Assembly (NCBI GenBank): GCA_003444615.1 | Contig: DLUN01000190.1 | Span: forward strand, 1-11,976 | Reading direction: 5' to 3' | DNA length: 11,976 nt | Source of the DNA: Syntrophomonas sp. | GTDB lineage: Bacteria; Bacillota; Syntrophomonadia; Syntrophomonadales; Syntrophomonadaceae | In this document: positions 1-7,210 of the stretch, one piece after another | Layout of the letters: each line of letters opens with the position of its first letter | How positions within the stretch are numbered: the first letter of the stretch is position 1 | Position numbers and translations under genes: made by a program | The notes under the pieces: model-generated | What the model was told of the DNA's origin: nothing | Seen by the model: the letters and a program-made list of their open reading frames with translations, nothing else | Databases searched by the model: none

Positions 1-10
1 CCCGACTCAT
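1..10 (-). CDS. 5' end of an unidentified gene, cut by left edge
   Basis: Only the first three codons (Met-Ser-Arg) plus one base lie in the window. The call rests on the upstream signal: on the minus strand AAAGGAGG sits 9 nt before the ATG, as good as any ribosome binding site here. The gene is co-directional with feoB, but about 380 nt separate them, so it may be a separate unit. Its function cannot be told from three residues. Confidence 0.5.
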
Positions 11-19
11 TATAAAATT

Positions 20-27
20 CCTCCTTT
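20..27 (-). promoter_or_regulatory. Ribosome binding site of the left-edge gene
   Basis: On the minus strand this reads AAAGGAGG, a full anti-16S match, 9 nt from the ATG at 10-8. It is the main evidence that a gene starts at the left edge. Confidence 0.55.
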
Positions 28-389
28 AATGATTGATTTATCCACTACTCAAAACATTGTTATAGATTTTGATATAATAAATGCCTCATTTGTGAAAGTT
101 GCCCTGTTGATAATTTACTGAATACTATGATTATTCTTTACCAATTATAATTGTACCCCTCTTGTGCCGGTCCTGCAATACACTTCGGATTTCAATTCTT
201 AGCTCCACTAGGTAACAAAATCTGCCTTCTTGCCGATAATGGGTATTTATTTCATAACAGCTTCATTGTTTTCCAGCAGGTTTCATTTCTCCCCGGCTCA
301 ATTGACAGCCTTTCAGGATTGTCTCTACCGACTCACCTTAAGGTGCTATTGTCTCTAGGTCCACTTCAGTAATGGTCGACCTATCTTGC
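28..389. other. Non-coding stretch downstream of feoB with palindromes and a direct repeat
   Basis: No convincing gene lies here. A 73-codon open frame on the plus strand (151-372) starts with TTG, has no ribosome binding site and opposes all real genes, so I do not call it. Visible structure: the 12-bp palindromes CAATTATAATTG (142-153) and CACCTTAAGGTG (334-345), a direct repeat ATTGTCTCTA (318-327 and 348-357) flanking the second palindrome at 30-bp spacing, and a 6-bp stem TAGGTC/GACCTA (356-361 with 378-383). None is followed by a T-run on the minus strand, so no clear intrinsic terminator for feoB is seen. The minus-strand sequence could be a structured RNA or a decayed mobile intron; that is a guess. 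Confidence 0.4.
334..345. repeat. 12-bp palindrome flanked by 10-bp direct repeats
   Basis: CACCTTAAGGTG is a perfect palindrome. ATTGTCTCTA occurs on both sides, at 318-327 and 348-357, so the unit spans 318-357. It lies 45 nt past the feoB stop codon. It could be a protein-binding site or the stem of an RNA hairpin; there is no T-tract to support termination. Confidence 0.45.
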
Positions 390-2519
390 TTAGGCCAATC
401 CCACTATTTTGCCTCCTTGATAGACTAGAAAACACACTATCCAAGCCAAGGCAATTGTATACCCAACAGTAAAAAGCGGCCATTTCCAGCTATTGGTTTC
501 TCGTTTGATTACGGCGATGGTAGCAATACATGGAATATATATCAGTGTAAACAACATCAATATATAGGCAGTAAATGGAGTAAATCCCGATTGCTCTCGG
601 GCTCTCTGAGCAAAACTCTTGACTGCCACGTCTTCTTCTCCGGCTAAAGCTTCTTCATCTTCGATGCTATAAAGAGTCCCCAGTGTGCTCACCACCACTT
701 CTTTGGCAGCAAAACCAGCCACTAAAGCAACACCAGTCTTCCAATCAAACCCCAAGGGAGTAAGTACTGGCTCTATGGCCTTGCCCATACGACCTGCATA
801 ACTCTGCTCCATCTGTAGAGCTGCGCTGGTATATTCATTGCCGTTGACGTCTGCTGTGGGAAAAGTAAACAGTCCCCAGATGAGAATGGAAGCCGCCAAA
901 ATAATGGTGCCTGCCTTTTTTAGATAAAGCCAAGCTCTTTCCCACATATGCATAAGAACGTTTTTAAGACTAGGAAGCCTATAAATGGGCAGTTCCATAA
1001 CAAAAGGTTCTGATTCTCCCCGCAATAGCCAGGTCCTAAATACCTTAGCCATTAACATAGCTAGAATAATACCAATGATATAGATGGAGAATAAAACATT
1101 TCCTGCTACTTTAGCGGGAAAGAATGCAGATATCAACAGGGTATAAACGGGTAACCGGGCACCACAGCTCATTAGAGGAGTTACCAGAATAGTGGCCAGA
1201 CGGTCTTTAGGGTTCTCAAGAGTTCTGGTAGCCATTATAGCCGGTACAGTACAACCAAAACCGATAAGCATAGGTACAAAGGATTTTCCATGTAAACCAA
1301 CCCTATGCATCAACTTATCCATAACAAATGCAGCCCGGGCCATATATCCGGTGGCTTCAAGAAAGGCAATCCCTAAAAATAGTAAGAGAATATTGGGTAA
1401 GAATACTATTACTCCGCCTACACCGCCGATGATACCGTCAACTATTAGAGACTTCAATAATCCTTCATCCATATGGTTGGCAACCCATCCGCCCAAAGCT
1501 GTAAAACCGGCCTCTATCCACTCCATTAGCGGTGCTCCTAGAGTAAATGTCAGCTGAAACAATAACCACGTAATCCCCAAAAATATCGGCAAAGCCAGTG
1601 CCCTATTCAATAATACCTTGTCAATTAATTCGGTTACAGTAATCTGATCGCTGCCCGTGAAAGTAACCGCTTCCCGGCAAGCTCCACGGATAAATCCATA
1701 CCGTCCATCCACCACTACCAATTCAGGATCGTCATGTAACATTTCTCTTATTCTATCCCGGCTTTTATCTACGACGGCCAATATCTTCTCACCACCAGCC
1801 CAGCTGTTTACCTTTCTCACTATCTCCTGGTCGTATTCCAGTAGTTTCACAGCCAGCCAGCGTAAAGGATAAGTTGGATTACCCGCGTAGCTGCTGTCAT
1901 TTCCAGCAGCCACTTGAACATTGAGCACTTGACTATCAGCCAGCATACCTTGAAGGATGGCTAACTCCTCTTCTACTTCATGACGATACTTTACCGTTTT
2001 AGGAGTCATATTTATACGGCCTTGAACACTCTCTAACGCCATGTCCAGCAGTTCCATGGTTCCCTGATTCTTGGTACCTATCAAAGTAACCATGGGTACT
2101 CCCAACAACTGTGATAGAAGGTTATGCTGTATGTTAATGCCGTTTTTCTCGGCAATATCCATCATATTTAAAGCTAATACTAAGGGAACCTCTAATTCCT
2201 TTAACTGAGTGGTCAAGTACAGATTGCGTTCCAGATTAGAAGCATCCAAAATATTGACGACTACATCAGGTTTCTCCTCGATTATCACATTACGAGCCAC
2301 TACTTCGTCTGGAGAATAGGCGGTCAGGCTGTAAGTACCAGGTAAATCGATTACTTTAATATCGTAACCTTTATATATTACCCTGCCTTCTTTTCGTTCT
2401 ACAGTAACTCCAGGATAATTACCCACGTGTTGACGAGCTCCGGTTAAATTGTTAAAAATAGTGGTCTTTCCTGAATTAGGATTGCCCGCCAAAGCTATAG
2501 TAATAGTTTTTTTCGACAT
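390..2519 (-). CDS. feoB: FeoB ferrous iron transporter
   Basis: FeoB is the membrane permease for Fe(II), with an N-terminal GTPase. The G1 loop GNPNSGKT is at residues 12-19, the G2 threonine is in GVTVE near 37-41, G3 is DLPG at 58-61 and G4 is NMMD at 118-121. A helical-bundle linker follows to about residue 300. The membrane part then shows the two Gate regions with the conserved cysteines of GFGCTVP (C423) and LMSCGARLP (C452), and a second Gate region around GFAAKEVVVSTLGTL. The 709-residue length is ordinary for a FeoB without a C-terminal extension. I chose the ATG at 2519, which has GGAGGG 8 nt upstream; a TTG codon at 2522 directly precedes it and is less likely. FeoB is third in the operon, 20 nt after feoA, and should be iron-repressed through the Fur boxes at 3026-3046. 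Confidence 0.97.
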   Translation of the reverse strand: MSKKTITIALAGNPNSGKTTIFNNLTGARQHVGNYPGVTVERKEGRVIYKGYDIKVIDLPGTYSLTAYSPDEVVARNVIIEEKPDVVVNILDASNLERNLYLTTQLKELEVPLVLALNMMDIAEKNGINIQHNLLSQLLGVPMVTLIGTKNQGTMELLDMALESVQGRINMTPKTVKYRHEVEEELAILQGMLADSQVLNVQVAAGNDSSYAGNPTYPLRWLAVKLLEYDQEIVRKVNSWAGGEKILAVVDKSRDRIREMLHDDPELVVVDGRYGFIRGACREAVTFTGSDQITVTELIDKVLLNRALALPIFLGITWLLFQLTFTLGAPLMEWIEAGFTALGGWVANHMDEGLLKSLIVDGIIGGVGGVIVFLPNILLLFLGIAFLEATGYMARAAFVMDKLMHRVGLHGKSFVPMLIGFGCTVPAIMATRTLENPKDRLATILVTPLMSCGARLPVYTLLISAFFPAKVAGNVLFSIYIIGIILAMLMAKVFRTWLLRGESEPFVMELPIYRLPSLKNVLMHMWERAWLYLKKAGTIILAASILIWGLFTFPTADVNGNEYTSAALQMEQSYAGRMGKAIEPVLTPLGFDWKTGVALVAGFAAKEVVVSTLGTLYSIEDEEALAGEEDVAVKSFAQRAREQSGFTPFTAYILMLFTLIYIPCIATIAVIKRETNSWKWPLFTVGYTIALAWIVCFLVYQGGKIVGLA

Positions 2520-2539
2520 CAAAGGTTCCCTCCGCCTAA

Positions 2540-2761
2540 TTATTCTAAAATAATGCCATCTGCTTCCTCTTTTCTCAATGACAGGTGATTGCCTCTCAGT
2601 TTAATTTCCGCCGGGTCACCGAGGGGGGCATAACGTTCCATTTCAACTTCCACTCCAGGCACTATCCCCATGTCTATGATACGTCTTTTAATAGCACCAT
2701 TGCCGACGAGCCTGGCTACCTTGGCCTTTTCCCCAGGCATTAAATTTTTAAGGCTTTTCAT
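2540..2761 (-). CDS. feoA: FeoA, small SH3-like partner of FeoB
   Basis: This is a cytosolic protein of 73 residues with the FeoA (SH3-like beta-barrel) pattern: LKNLMPGEKAKVARL at the N-terminus, RRIIDMGIVPGVEVEME in the middle, and a C-terminal strand carrying LRGNHLSLRKEEA. FeoA proteins assist or regulate FeoB transport. The start needs care. GTG at 2770, ATG at 2767 and ATG at 2761 are all in frame. The Shine-Dalgarno GGAGGA (2771-2776) lies 0, 3 and 9 nt before them, so 2761 is preferred, although 2767 would give a TGATG overlap with the preceding gene. FeoA lies between the Cys-rich peptide gene and feoB in one operon. Confidence 0.95.
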   Translation of the reverse strand: MKSLKNLMPGEKAKVARLVGNGAIKRRIIDMGIVPGVEVEMERYAPLGDPAEIKLRGNHLSLRKEEADGIILE

Positions 2762-2766
2762 TACCA

Positions 2767-2943
2767 TCACTCCTCCCCGTTTCTATCCAGTTCAATTACT
2801 CGAGGCTGGGGCATAGCAGATTGGCAGCAGCTATTGCATTCCTGGCTGCACTCCCCACAGTCCTGGTTAAATAACTTCCTCACTCTATTGACAATAATCA
2901 CCAGGGCTAAAACTAATATTGCACCTATACATAATTGCTCCAT
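2767..2943 (-). CDS. Small FeoB-associated Cys-rich membrane protein
   Basis: A 58-codon gene starts at an ATG with GAGGAGG 7 nt upstream. Residues 5-18 form one hydrophobic helix (CIGAILVLALVIIV), followed by a basic stretch (NRVRKLF). A cysteine cluster then has the pattern C-x2-C-x3-C-x2-C-C (C29, C32, C36, C39, C40), and the C-terminal tail is polar. This matches the short single-pass Cys-rich proteins that accompany FeoB in many Firmicutes; their function is not settled, and metal or cluster binding is only suggested by the cysteines. Its TGA stop overlaps the second candidate start of feoA (TGATG), so translation is probably coupled. Unusually it precedes feoA, whereas relatives I know of usually follow feoB. 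It is the first gene after the Fur-controlled promoter. Confidence 0.85.
   Translation of the reverse strand: MEQLCIGAILVLALVIIVNRVRKLFNQDCGECSQECNSCCQSAMPQPRVIELDRNGEE
2771..2776 (-). promoter_or_regulatory. Ribosome binding site that decides the feoA start
   Basis: GGAGGA on the minus strand lies inside the 3' end of the Cys-rich peptide gene. Spacing is 9 nt to the ATG at 2761, 3 nt to the ATG at 2767 and none to the GTG at 2770, which favours 2761. Confidence 0.6.
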
Positions 2944-3025
2944 GATCTTACCTCCTCAGTGTTAGGGATCCATACCTTTCATCCTAAAAGACTAATACTA
3001 AATATATTTTGTTGTATTTTCTATT

Positions 3026-3046
3026 TGATATTGATTATCATTATCA
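3026..3046. promoter_or_regulatory. Fur box (two overlapping 7-1-7 sites)
   Basis: TGATATTGATTATCA (3026-3040) and TGATTATCATTATCA (3032-3046) each match the Fur 7-1-7 consensus TGATAATnATTATCA with one mismatch, and they are offset by 6 bp. This is the classical arrangement of a two-dimer Fur operator. It lies between the predicted feo promoter and the first feo gene, about 10-30 nt downstream of the predicted transcription start, so Fe(II)-Fur would repress the operon from inside the early transcribed region. Confidence 0.9.
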
Positions 3047-3062
3047 GCCTAAATGTAGTCTA

Positions 3063-3091
3063 TTTATACTCCATTTTTTCGAATTGTTCAA
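3063..3091 (-). promoter_or_regulatory. Predicted sigma-A promoter of the feo operon
   Basis: On the minus strand TTGAAC (3086-3091) and TATAAA (3063-3068) are separated by exactly 17 bp. Transcription would start near 3056, giving a leader of about 113 nt before the Cys-rich peptide gene. The adjacent Fur operator supports the placement. Confidence 0.7.
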
Positions 3092-3153
3092 GAGCTTTTG
3101 GCAATGAAATTTAAAGCATTGCTGAAATAAACTCACCAAACAAGTTCGGTTTC

Positions 3154-3209
3154 TTACCAATAAAAAAGAAAACCTCCCGAAAACAGTTGAGGAGGTTTTC
3201 TTTTGGTAA
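3154..3209 (-). terminator. Rho-independent terminator after the etf operon, possibly bidirectional
   Basis: A perfect 14-bp stem pairs 3164-3177 (AAAAGAAAACCTCC) with 3191-3204 (GGAGGTTTTCTTTT) around a 13-nt loop. On the minus strand the 3' arm runs into TTTTCTTTTTTATT. TTACCA/TGGTAA at 3154-3159 and 3204-3209 can extend the base. It begins about 20 nt after the stop codon of the membrane oxidoreductase and separates the etf unit from the feo promoter. The T-rich arm on the plus strand would let it work in both directions. Confidence 0.9.
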
Positions 3210-3229
3210 GCGTATAATAATTATTTATT

Positions 3230-5359
3230 TTACTGCATGGTCTGCCAAAGTACTTCAGCTACATCAAAGACCTTGGTCTTTTCTTCAGCTCCAGCTCCTT
3301 TGACACCGTCATCGATCATGGTTAAACAGAATGGACAGTTAGTAATTACCATTTCAGGGGCGGGAGCCAGCAATTGATCGGTACGTGTGTCATTGATTCT
3401 CTTATAACCCTCAACAGCGTGTTCTTCCATCCACATCCGTCCACCACCAGCGCCACAGCAGAATCCAAACTGCTTTGATTTATCAATTTCAATGATGTTT
3501 CCACCTGCTGCTTTAATTACATTACGCGGCTGGTCATAAACATGATTGTGACGTCCCAAGAAACAGGAGTCATGATAGGTAACTCTGGTATTCAAGGATT
3601 TTTCTGGTTTTAACTTGCCCTCAGCTACTAATTTGGCCAGTATCTCTGTATAGTGATATACTTCGTAATTTCCATTCATCTGTGGATACTCGTTCTTCAA
3701 AGTGTTGTACCCATGAGGACATACCACGATAATTTTCTTGACGCCATAATTATTGAAGGTGTCGATATTCTGCTGCGCCAAAGTCTGGTACAGGTATTCA
3801 TTGCCCAGACGACGTGCCGAGTCACCGCAACAGTATTCTTCCACACCCAGATATCCAAAGCTGACACCTGCTTTATTTAACAGTTTAACCAGTGCTTCGC
3901 CCACCCTCTTATAACGATCATCGAAGGAAACGGCGCAGCCAGCGTACAGCAGGTATTCAAATTCTCCGCAATCCTCGGGTAATAAATTAACCATCTCCCG
4001 AACACCCCGCTCATCCAGCCAGGCTGCTCGGTTAGCAAAACCAACACCCCAGGGATTGTAGTTACGCTCCATATTGGTTAAAGCCATTTGCACTTCATTA
4101 GGCATATCACCCTGCCACATCACTAAATTACGGCGCATTTCAACAATCTTGGGAATGTGCTCGATGAACATGGGACAATGTTCCATGCATGCCCGGCAAT
4201 TGGTGCAGTCCCAAATAACATCTGTAGTAACCACGTCGTAAAGCAAGCTCTTTTCCATGGGGCTGACTTCTTCAGCAGCTTCTTCGGTCATAGCTACTAC
4301 ATCAGCTTCTTCAGGCTGATCCTTCAGGGCTAGCAAATAGGGAGCCTTTTCGTCTAAGTGTTCCTTCATATGCTGAATAAGAGTGATTTTAGGATTCAGT
4401 TGCTTGCCAGTATTATAGGCTGGACAGTTCTCCTGACACCGGCCACAACGAATACAGGCATCTAAATCTAGCAAGTCCTTCCATCCGAACTCTTCGATAT
4501 TCTCTACACCGAAAGTTTCTGCCTCTTCAATGTTTTCAACCATGCGTACCGCTGAGGGACCTAAGTCGCGGAATACATAGTTGAGCATGCCGGAAAATAT
4601 GTGCCATAGTTTGGTGAATGGGATAAGGGCTATTAACAGGAATGCAGTTGCCATGTGGAACCACCAAAGAATACGGTGCCACATTAATACCGGTTCCAGA
4701 GAAGCGTTGGCAAAAGGCATAGCAAACAGCCATCCGATCGGAGATGCCACCTGTTCGTAGGCAATCTGCTCCATAGTAGTAGACAGCTTAATTTGGGCCG
4801 CAATACGAAGGCCTTCAATAACGAAGCCAAAGAACAAAACGACAAATACTAACAGGATGATCCAGCCATCAGAGGCCTTGTTATCATTAAGGCGATCCGG
4901 TTTTTGTATGTAACGAACTATTGCCAGGCCGATAATCCCAATCAAGGCAAGCAGTCCGAGAACATCGACGAATAAAGAGAAACCGATATAAAGATTACCC
5001 TCAATAGGTGGCCATCCCAGCCAGTGGTGAGAAGCATCTACCCCAGCAGCCAAAGCCAGTACTAAAAATCCCCAGAACAATAGAGCATGCATCATGCCGG
5101 CCAGTGGTTTTCGTATAACCCTGGCTTGGGCAAATGTATAGCCAAGCCATGATAAAATACGGGCCCCTACTTGATCATTACGATGAATTTCTCCCTTGGC
5201 CAGTGTCCAGACTTGATAACGTTTGTAGATGCCATACAGCAAAACCCCTATCGGAATGAACATGAATATATATATCAGCCATTCATAAGGGATATTGGCT
5301 CCTACAATCCGCATGGGAACATCATAGCCGCCTTCGAGTGGATGATATCCAAAAATCAT
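3230..5359 (-). CDS. Membrane FeS oxidoreductase, EtfAB:quinone oxidoreductase type (DUF224/CCG, EMO-like)
   Basis: This 709-residue protein probably carries electrons from EtfAB to membrane quinone. The N-terminal 255 residues hold about five membrane helices (near 26-46, 88-106, 124-148, 165-186, 230-250) of a NarI-like cytochrome b, with H91, H228, H235 and H253 as candidate haem ligands. Two 4Fe-4S motifs follow: C302-C305-C308-C312 and C385-C388-C391-C395, each with a final CP. Two CCG (HdrB-like) domains complete it: C475, C510-C511, C547, and C599, C634-C635, C675, C678. In the first the last CxxC position is glycine (CPHG, residue 550). The start ATG has AAGGAGGG 9 nt upstream. It lies third after etfB and etfA, the arrangement linked to fatty-acid oxidation in Syntrophomonas; its role here is inferred from family and context. 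A HdrD/GlpC-like enzyme with another partner is less likely. Confidence 0.92.
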   Translation of the reverse strand: MIFGYHPLEGGYDVPMRIVGANIPYEWLIYIFMFIPIGVLLYGIYKRYQVWTLAKGEIHRNDQVGARILSWLGYTFAQARVIRKPLAGMMHALLFWGFLVLALAAGVDASHHWLGWPPIEGNLYIGFSLFVDVLGLLALIGIIGLAIVRYIQKPDRLNDNKASDGWIILLVFVVLFFGFVIEGLRIAAQIKLSTTMEQIAYEQVASPIGWLFAMPFANASLEPVLMWHRILWWFHMATAFLLIALIPFTKLWHIFSGMLNYVFRDLGPSAVRMVENIEEAETFGVENIEEFGWKDLLDLDACIRCGRCQENCPAYNTGKQLNPKITLIQHMKEHLDEKAPYLLALKDQPEEADVVAMTEEAAEEVSPMEKSLLYDVVTTDVIWDCTNCRACMEHCPMFIEHIPKIVEMRRNLVMWQGDMPNEVQMALTNMERNYNPWGVGFANRAAWLDERGVREMVNLLPEDCGEFEYLLYAGCAVSFDDRYKRVGEALVKLLNKAGVSFGYLGVEEYCCGDSARRLGNEYLYQTLAQQNIDTFNNYGVKKIIVVCPHGYNTLKNEYPQMNGNYEVYHYTEILAKLVAEGKLKPEKSLNTRVTYHDSCFLGRHNHVYDQPRNVIKAAGGNIIEIDKSKQFGFCCGAGGGRMWMEEHAVEGYKRINDTRTDQLLAPAPEMVITNCPFCLTMIDDGVKGAGAEEKTKVFDVAEVLWQTMQ

Positions 5360-5387
5360 CGAAAACTTCCCTCCTTAAACAACCACA

Positions 5388-5428
5388 GGTTAATACTGGA
5401 TATACGTAAAGCATATCCAGTAATAACC
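5388..5428 (-). repeat. 16-bp inverted repeat between etfA and the membrane oxidoreductase gene
   Basis: GGTTAATACTGGATAT (5388-5403) and ATATCCAGTAATAACC (5413-5428) are inverted repeats with one mismatch, around a 9-nt loop. In mRNA this would be a strong hairpin in the 94-nt gap. On the minus strand no U-tract follows, so a simple terminator is unlikely. A processing or stabilising hairpin that sets the relative amounts of EtfAB and the membrane protein, or a protein-binding site, would fit. Confidence 0.75.
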
Positions 5429-5453
5429 GTTTATTCCCCCCCTGTGTGAGACC

Positions 5454-6407
5454 TTATTTCTTAAGCTCTTCGCACAGCAGCGGTACAACTTTGAAGAGGT
5501 CACCAACTACGCCGAAATCAGCCACATTGAAAATGGGGGCTTCGGGGTCAGTATTGATAGCGGCGATAAACTTAGAAGAAGACATGCCAGCCAGATGCTG
5601 AATGGCTCCGGATATTCCAGCAGCAATGTACAAGTTGGGGTTAACTACTTTACCAGTCTGTCCGACCTGAAGTTCATGGCCCAGCCAGCCAGAGTCAATA
5701 GCTGCACGGGATCCACCCACAGCAGCTCCCAGAAGATCAGCTAACTCTTCCACTATTTTAATGCCCTCGGGACCTTTACATCCACGTCCGCCGGATACCA
5801 CCACATCAGCCTCAGTAAGTTCAGGCCGAGCAGATACGGTGGGCTCGAAACTCTTAACGGTCTGATAGACATCAGCATCTGTAGCCGCTACCGCCGGTTT
5901 AACTACTTCGCCAGCACCTGCGCCTTCCACTACTTCAAATACACCAGCGCGAACTGTTGCCAGAATGGGGCTGGTAGTAATTTCCACCTTGGCAAGAGCT
6001 TTACCAGCATAGATAGCACGGGTAAATACTCCTTTGCCAGCACTGATTTCAGCATCAATAACATCAGTTGCTAAACCAGCTTCCAGCTTTTGTGCCAGCC
6101 GGGAGGCAAAATCTCTGCCATTAAAAGTGTGTGCAAACAGGATAGCATTAGGATTGTATTCCTGAATCATAGCTGCTATCTGGGCTACAAAAGCACCTGT
6201 GTTGTAGTTGGCAAATACATCACCTTCCACAACGTAGACTTTATCAGCACCATATTTAGCAAAATCAGCAGCCAGGCCTTCAACGCCTTTGCCAAAAACC
6301 ACTGCACTAACTTCATCACCAAAAGTCTTAGCTTTGGAAATCATTTCGTAGGTAACTTTACGAACGTTTCCATCTCTTTGTTCGACAAATACCCAAGTTC
6401 CGGCCAT
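5454..6407 (-). CDS. etfA: Electron transfer flavoprotein alpha subunit
   Basis: EtfA binds the FAD that shuttles electrons and docks with EtfB. The 317-residue length is typical. The C-terminal FAD domain carries GGRGCKGPE (206-214), VGGSRAAIDSGW (230-241), QVGQTGK (247-253), SGAIQH (266-271) and the INTDPEAPIF motif (284-293). The N-terminal part (1-190) is the variable domain that wraps around EtfB. There are no ferredoxin inserts or fusions. GGAGGG lies 6 nt before the ATG. It is 43 nt downstream of etfB and 94 nt upstream of the membrane oxidoreductase, which points to a role in beta-oxidation electron flow rather than carnitine or nitrogen-fixation metabolism. Confidence 0.97.
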   Translation of the reverse strand: MAGTWVFVEQRDGNVRKVTYEMISKAKTFGDEVSAVVFGKGVEGLAADFAKYGADKVYVVEGDVFANYNTGAFVAQIAAMIQEYNPNAILFAHTFNGRDFASRLAQKLEAGLATDVIDAEISAGKGVFTRAIYAGKALAKVEITTSPILATVRAGVFEVVEGAGAGEVVKPAVAATDADVYQTVKSFEPTVSARPELTEADVVVSGGRGCKGPEGIKIVEELADLLGAAVGGSRAAIDSGWLGHELQVGQTGKVVNPNLYIAAGISGAIQHLAGMSSSKFIAAINTDPEAPIFNVADFGVVGDLFKVVPLLCEELKK

Positions 6408-6450
6408 CGATTACCCTCCTTTATATCTCATACCATTATTTCAGGCAAAA

Positions 6451-7203
6451 CTATTTTACTTCTACCTTAACGGTATTCTTCATCCAGTCGCCCAGTTTGG
6501 CTGCAGCAACATCGGGATCTTCTTCGATCTTAACACCAGCTGTCTTAGCAGGCGGCAGGGAGAATTCCACAATTGTAGACTTGGCGTCAGCAGCTACGGC
6601 ATCAATGGTTGCGACCGGTTTTTTCTTAGCCTGCATGATACCCTTCATGGAAGGATAACGAGGCTCATTCCAGCTTACCTGACTGGAAATAACCGCCGGA
6701 ATGCTTACTTCAGTAACCTGAGTTCCGCCATCAGCTTCACTAGTGCAAACAGCCTTGCCATCAGCAATTTCAATGTTGGTAATTACGTTTACATGCGGTA
6801 ATCCCAGAATTTCTGCGATACGGGTAGGCACCTGTGAGGATCCATCATCAGCTGCGACATGACCTGCGAGGATTAAATCGGGATTTTCGTCTTTGATAGC
6901 AGCTGCCAAGGCAACAGCTCTCTGGTATTCATCAGCAGCAGTATCTTGTTTCACCAGGATACCCCGGTCAGCACCCATGGCTAGGGCAGTACGAATGGCA
7001 TCCATGGCTTTGTCAGCACCCGCTGATAGAACCACTACTTCCTTAGCGATGCCCTTTTCCTTCAATTGGATTGCACCTTCCACAGCCACTTCGTCATAAG
7101 GATTAATGATCAGATTGATACCTGCATCAGATATCTTGCCATCCTTTAATTCGATTTTGGCTTCGGTGTCAAATGTTTGCTTCACACATACCAGAACCTT
7201 CAA
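6451..7203 (-). CDS. etfB: Electron transfer flavoprotein beta subunit
   Basis: EtfB pairs with EtfA and binds AMP or a second FAD. The family signature is visible: VLVCVKQ at the N-terminus, NPYDEVAVEGAIQLKE, a phosphate-binding segment ADDGSSQVPTRIAE, the EADGGTQVTEVSIPAV signature, and the NEPRYPSMKGIMQAKKK recognition-loop region. For the start, an ATG at 7209 has GGAGG only 1 nt upstream, whereas TTG at 7203 has it at 7 nt and would give MKVLVCVKQ, the usual family N-terminus, so TTG is preferred (250 residues; 252 from the ATG). Whether this ETF bifurcates electrons cannot be decided by eye. It is the first gene of the etf operon. Confidence 0.96.
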   Translation of the reverse strand: MKVLVCVKQTFDTEAKIELKDGKISDAGINLIINPYDEVAVEGAIQLKEKGIAKEVVVLSAGADKAMDAIRTALAMGADRGILVKQDTAADEYQRAVALAAAIKDENPDLILAGHVAADDGSSQVPTRIAEILGLPHVNVITNIEIADGKAVCTSEADGGTQVTEVSIPAVISSQVSWNEPRYPSMKGIMQAKKKPVATIDAVAADAKSTIVEFSLPPAKTAGVKIEEDPDVAAAKLGDWMKNTVKVEVK

Positions 7204-7210
7204 GTTCATT

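Noticed and set aside
151..372. 73-codon open frame on the plus strand
   Set aside because: It has a TTG start, no ribosome binding site, the opposite direction to all real genes and no recognisable motif; the region looks like non-coding structured sequence.
1192..1557. 121-codon open frame on the plus strand opposite feoB
   Set aside because: It is antisense to the conserved FeoB membrane core; the open frame follows from the codon pattern of feoB.
2963..2983. Possible leader peptide (MKGMDP) in the feo leader
   Set aside because: The ATG is crowded by weak AGG-like bases without proper spacing, and nothing suggests attenuation; Fur explains the control.
6090..6470. 126-codon open frame on the plus strand opposite etfA and the etfB 3' end
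   Set aside because: It is antisense to a conserved gene, lacks a ribosome binding site and has no family resemblance.
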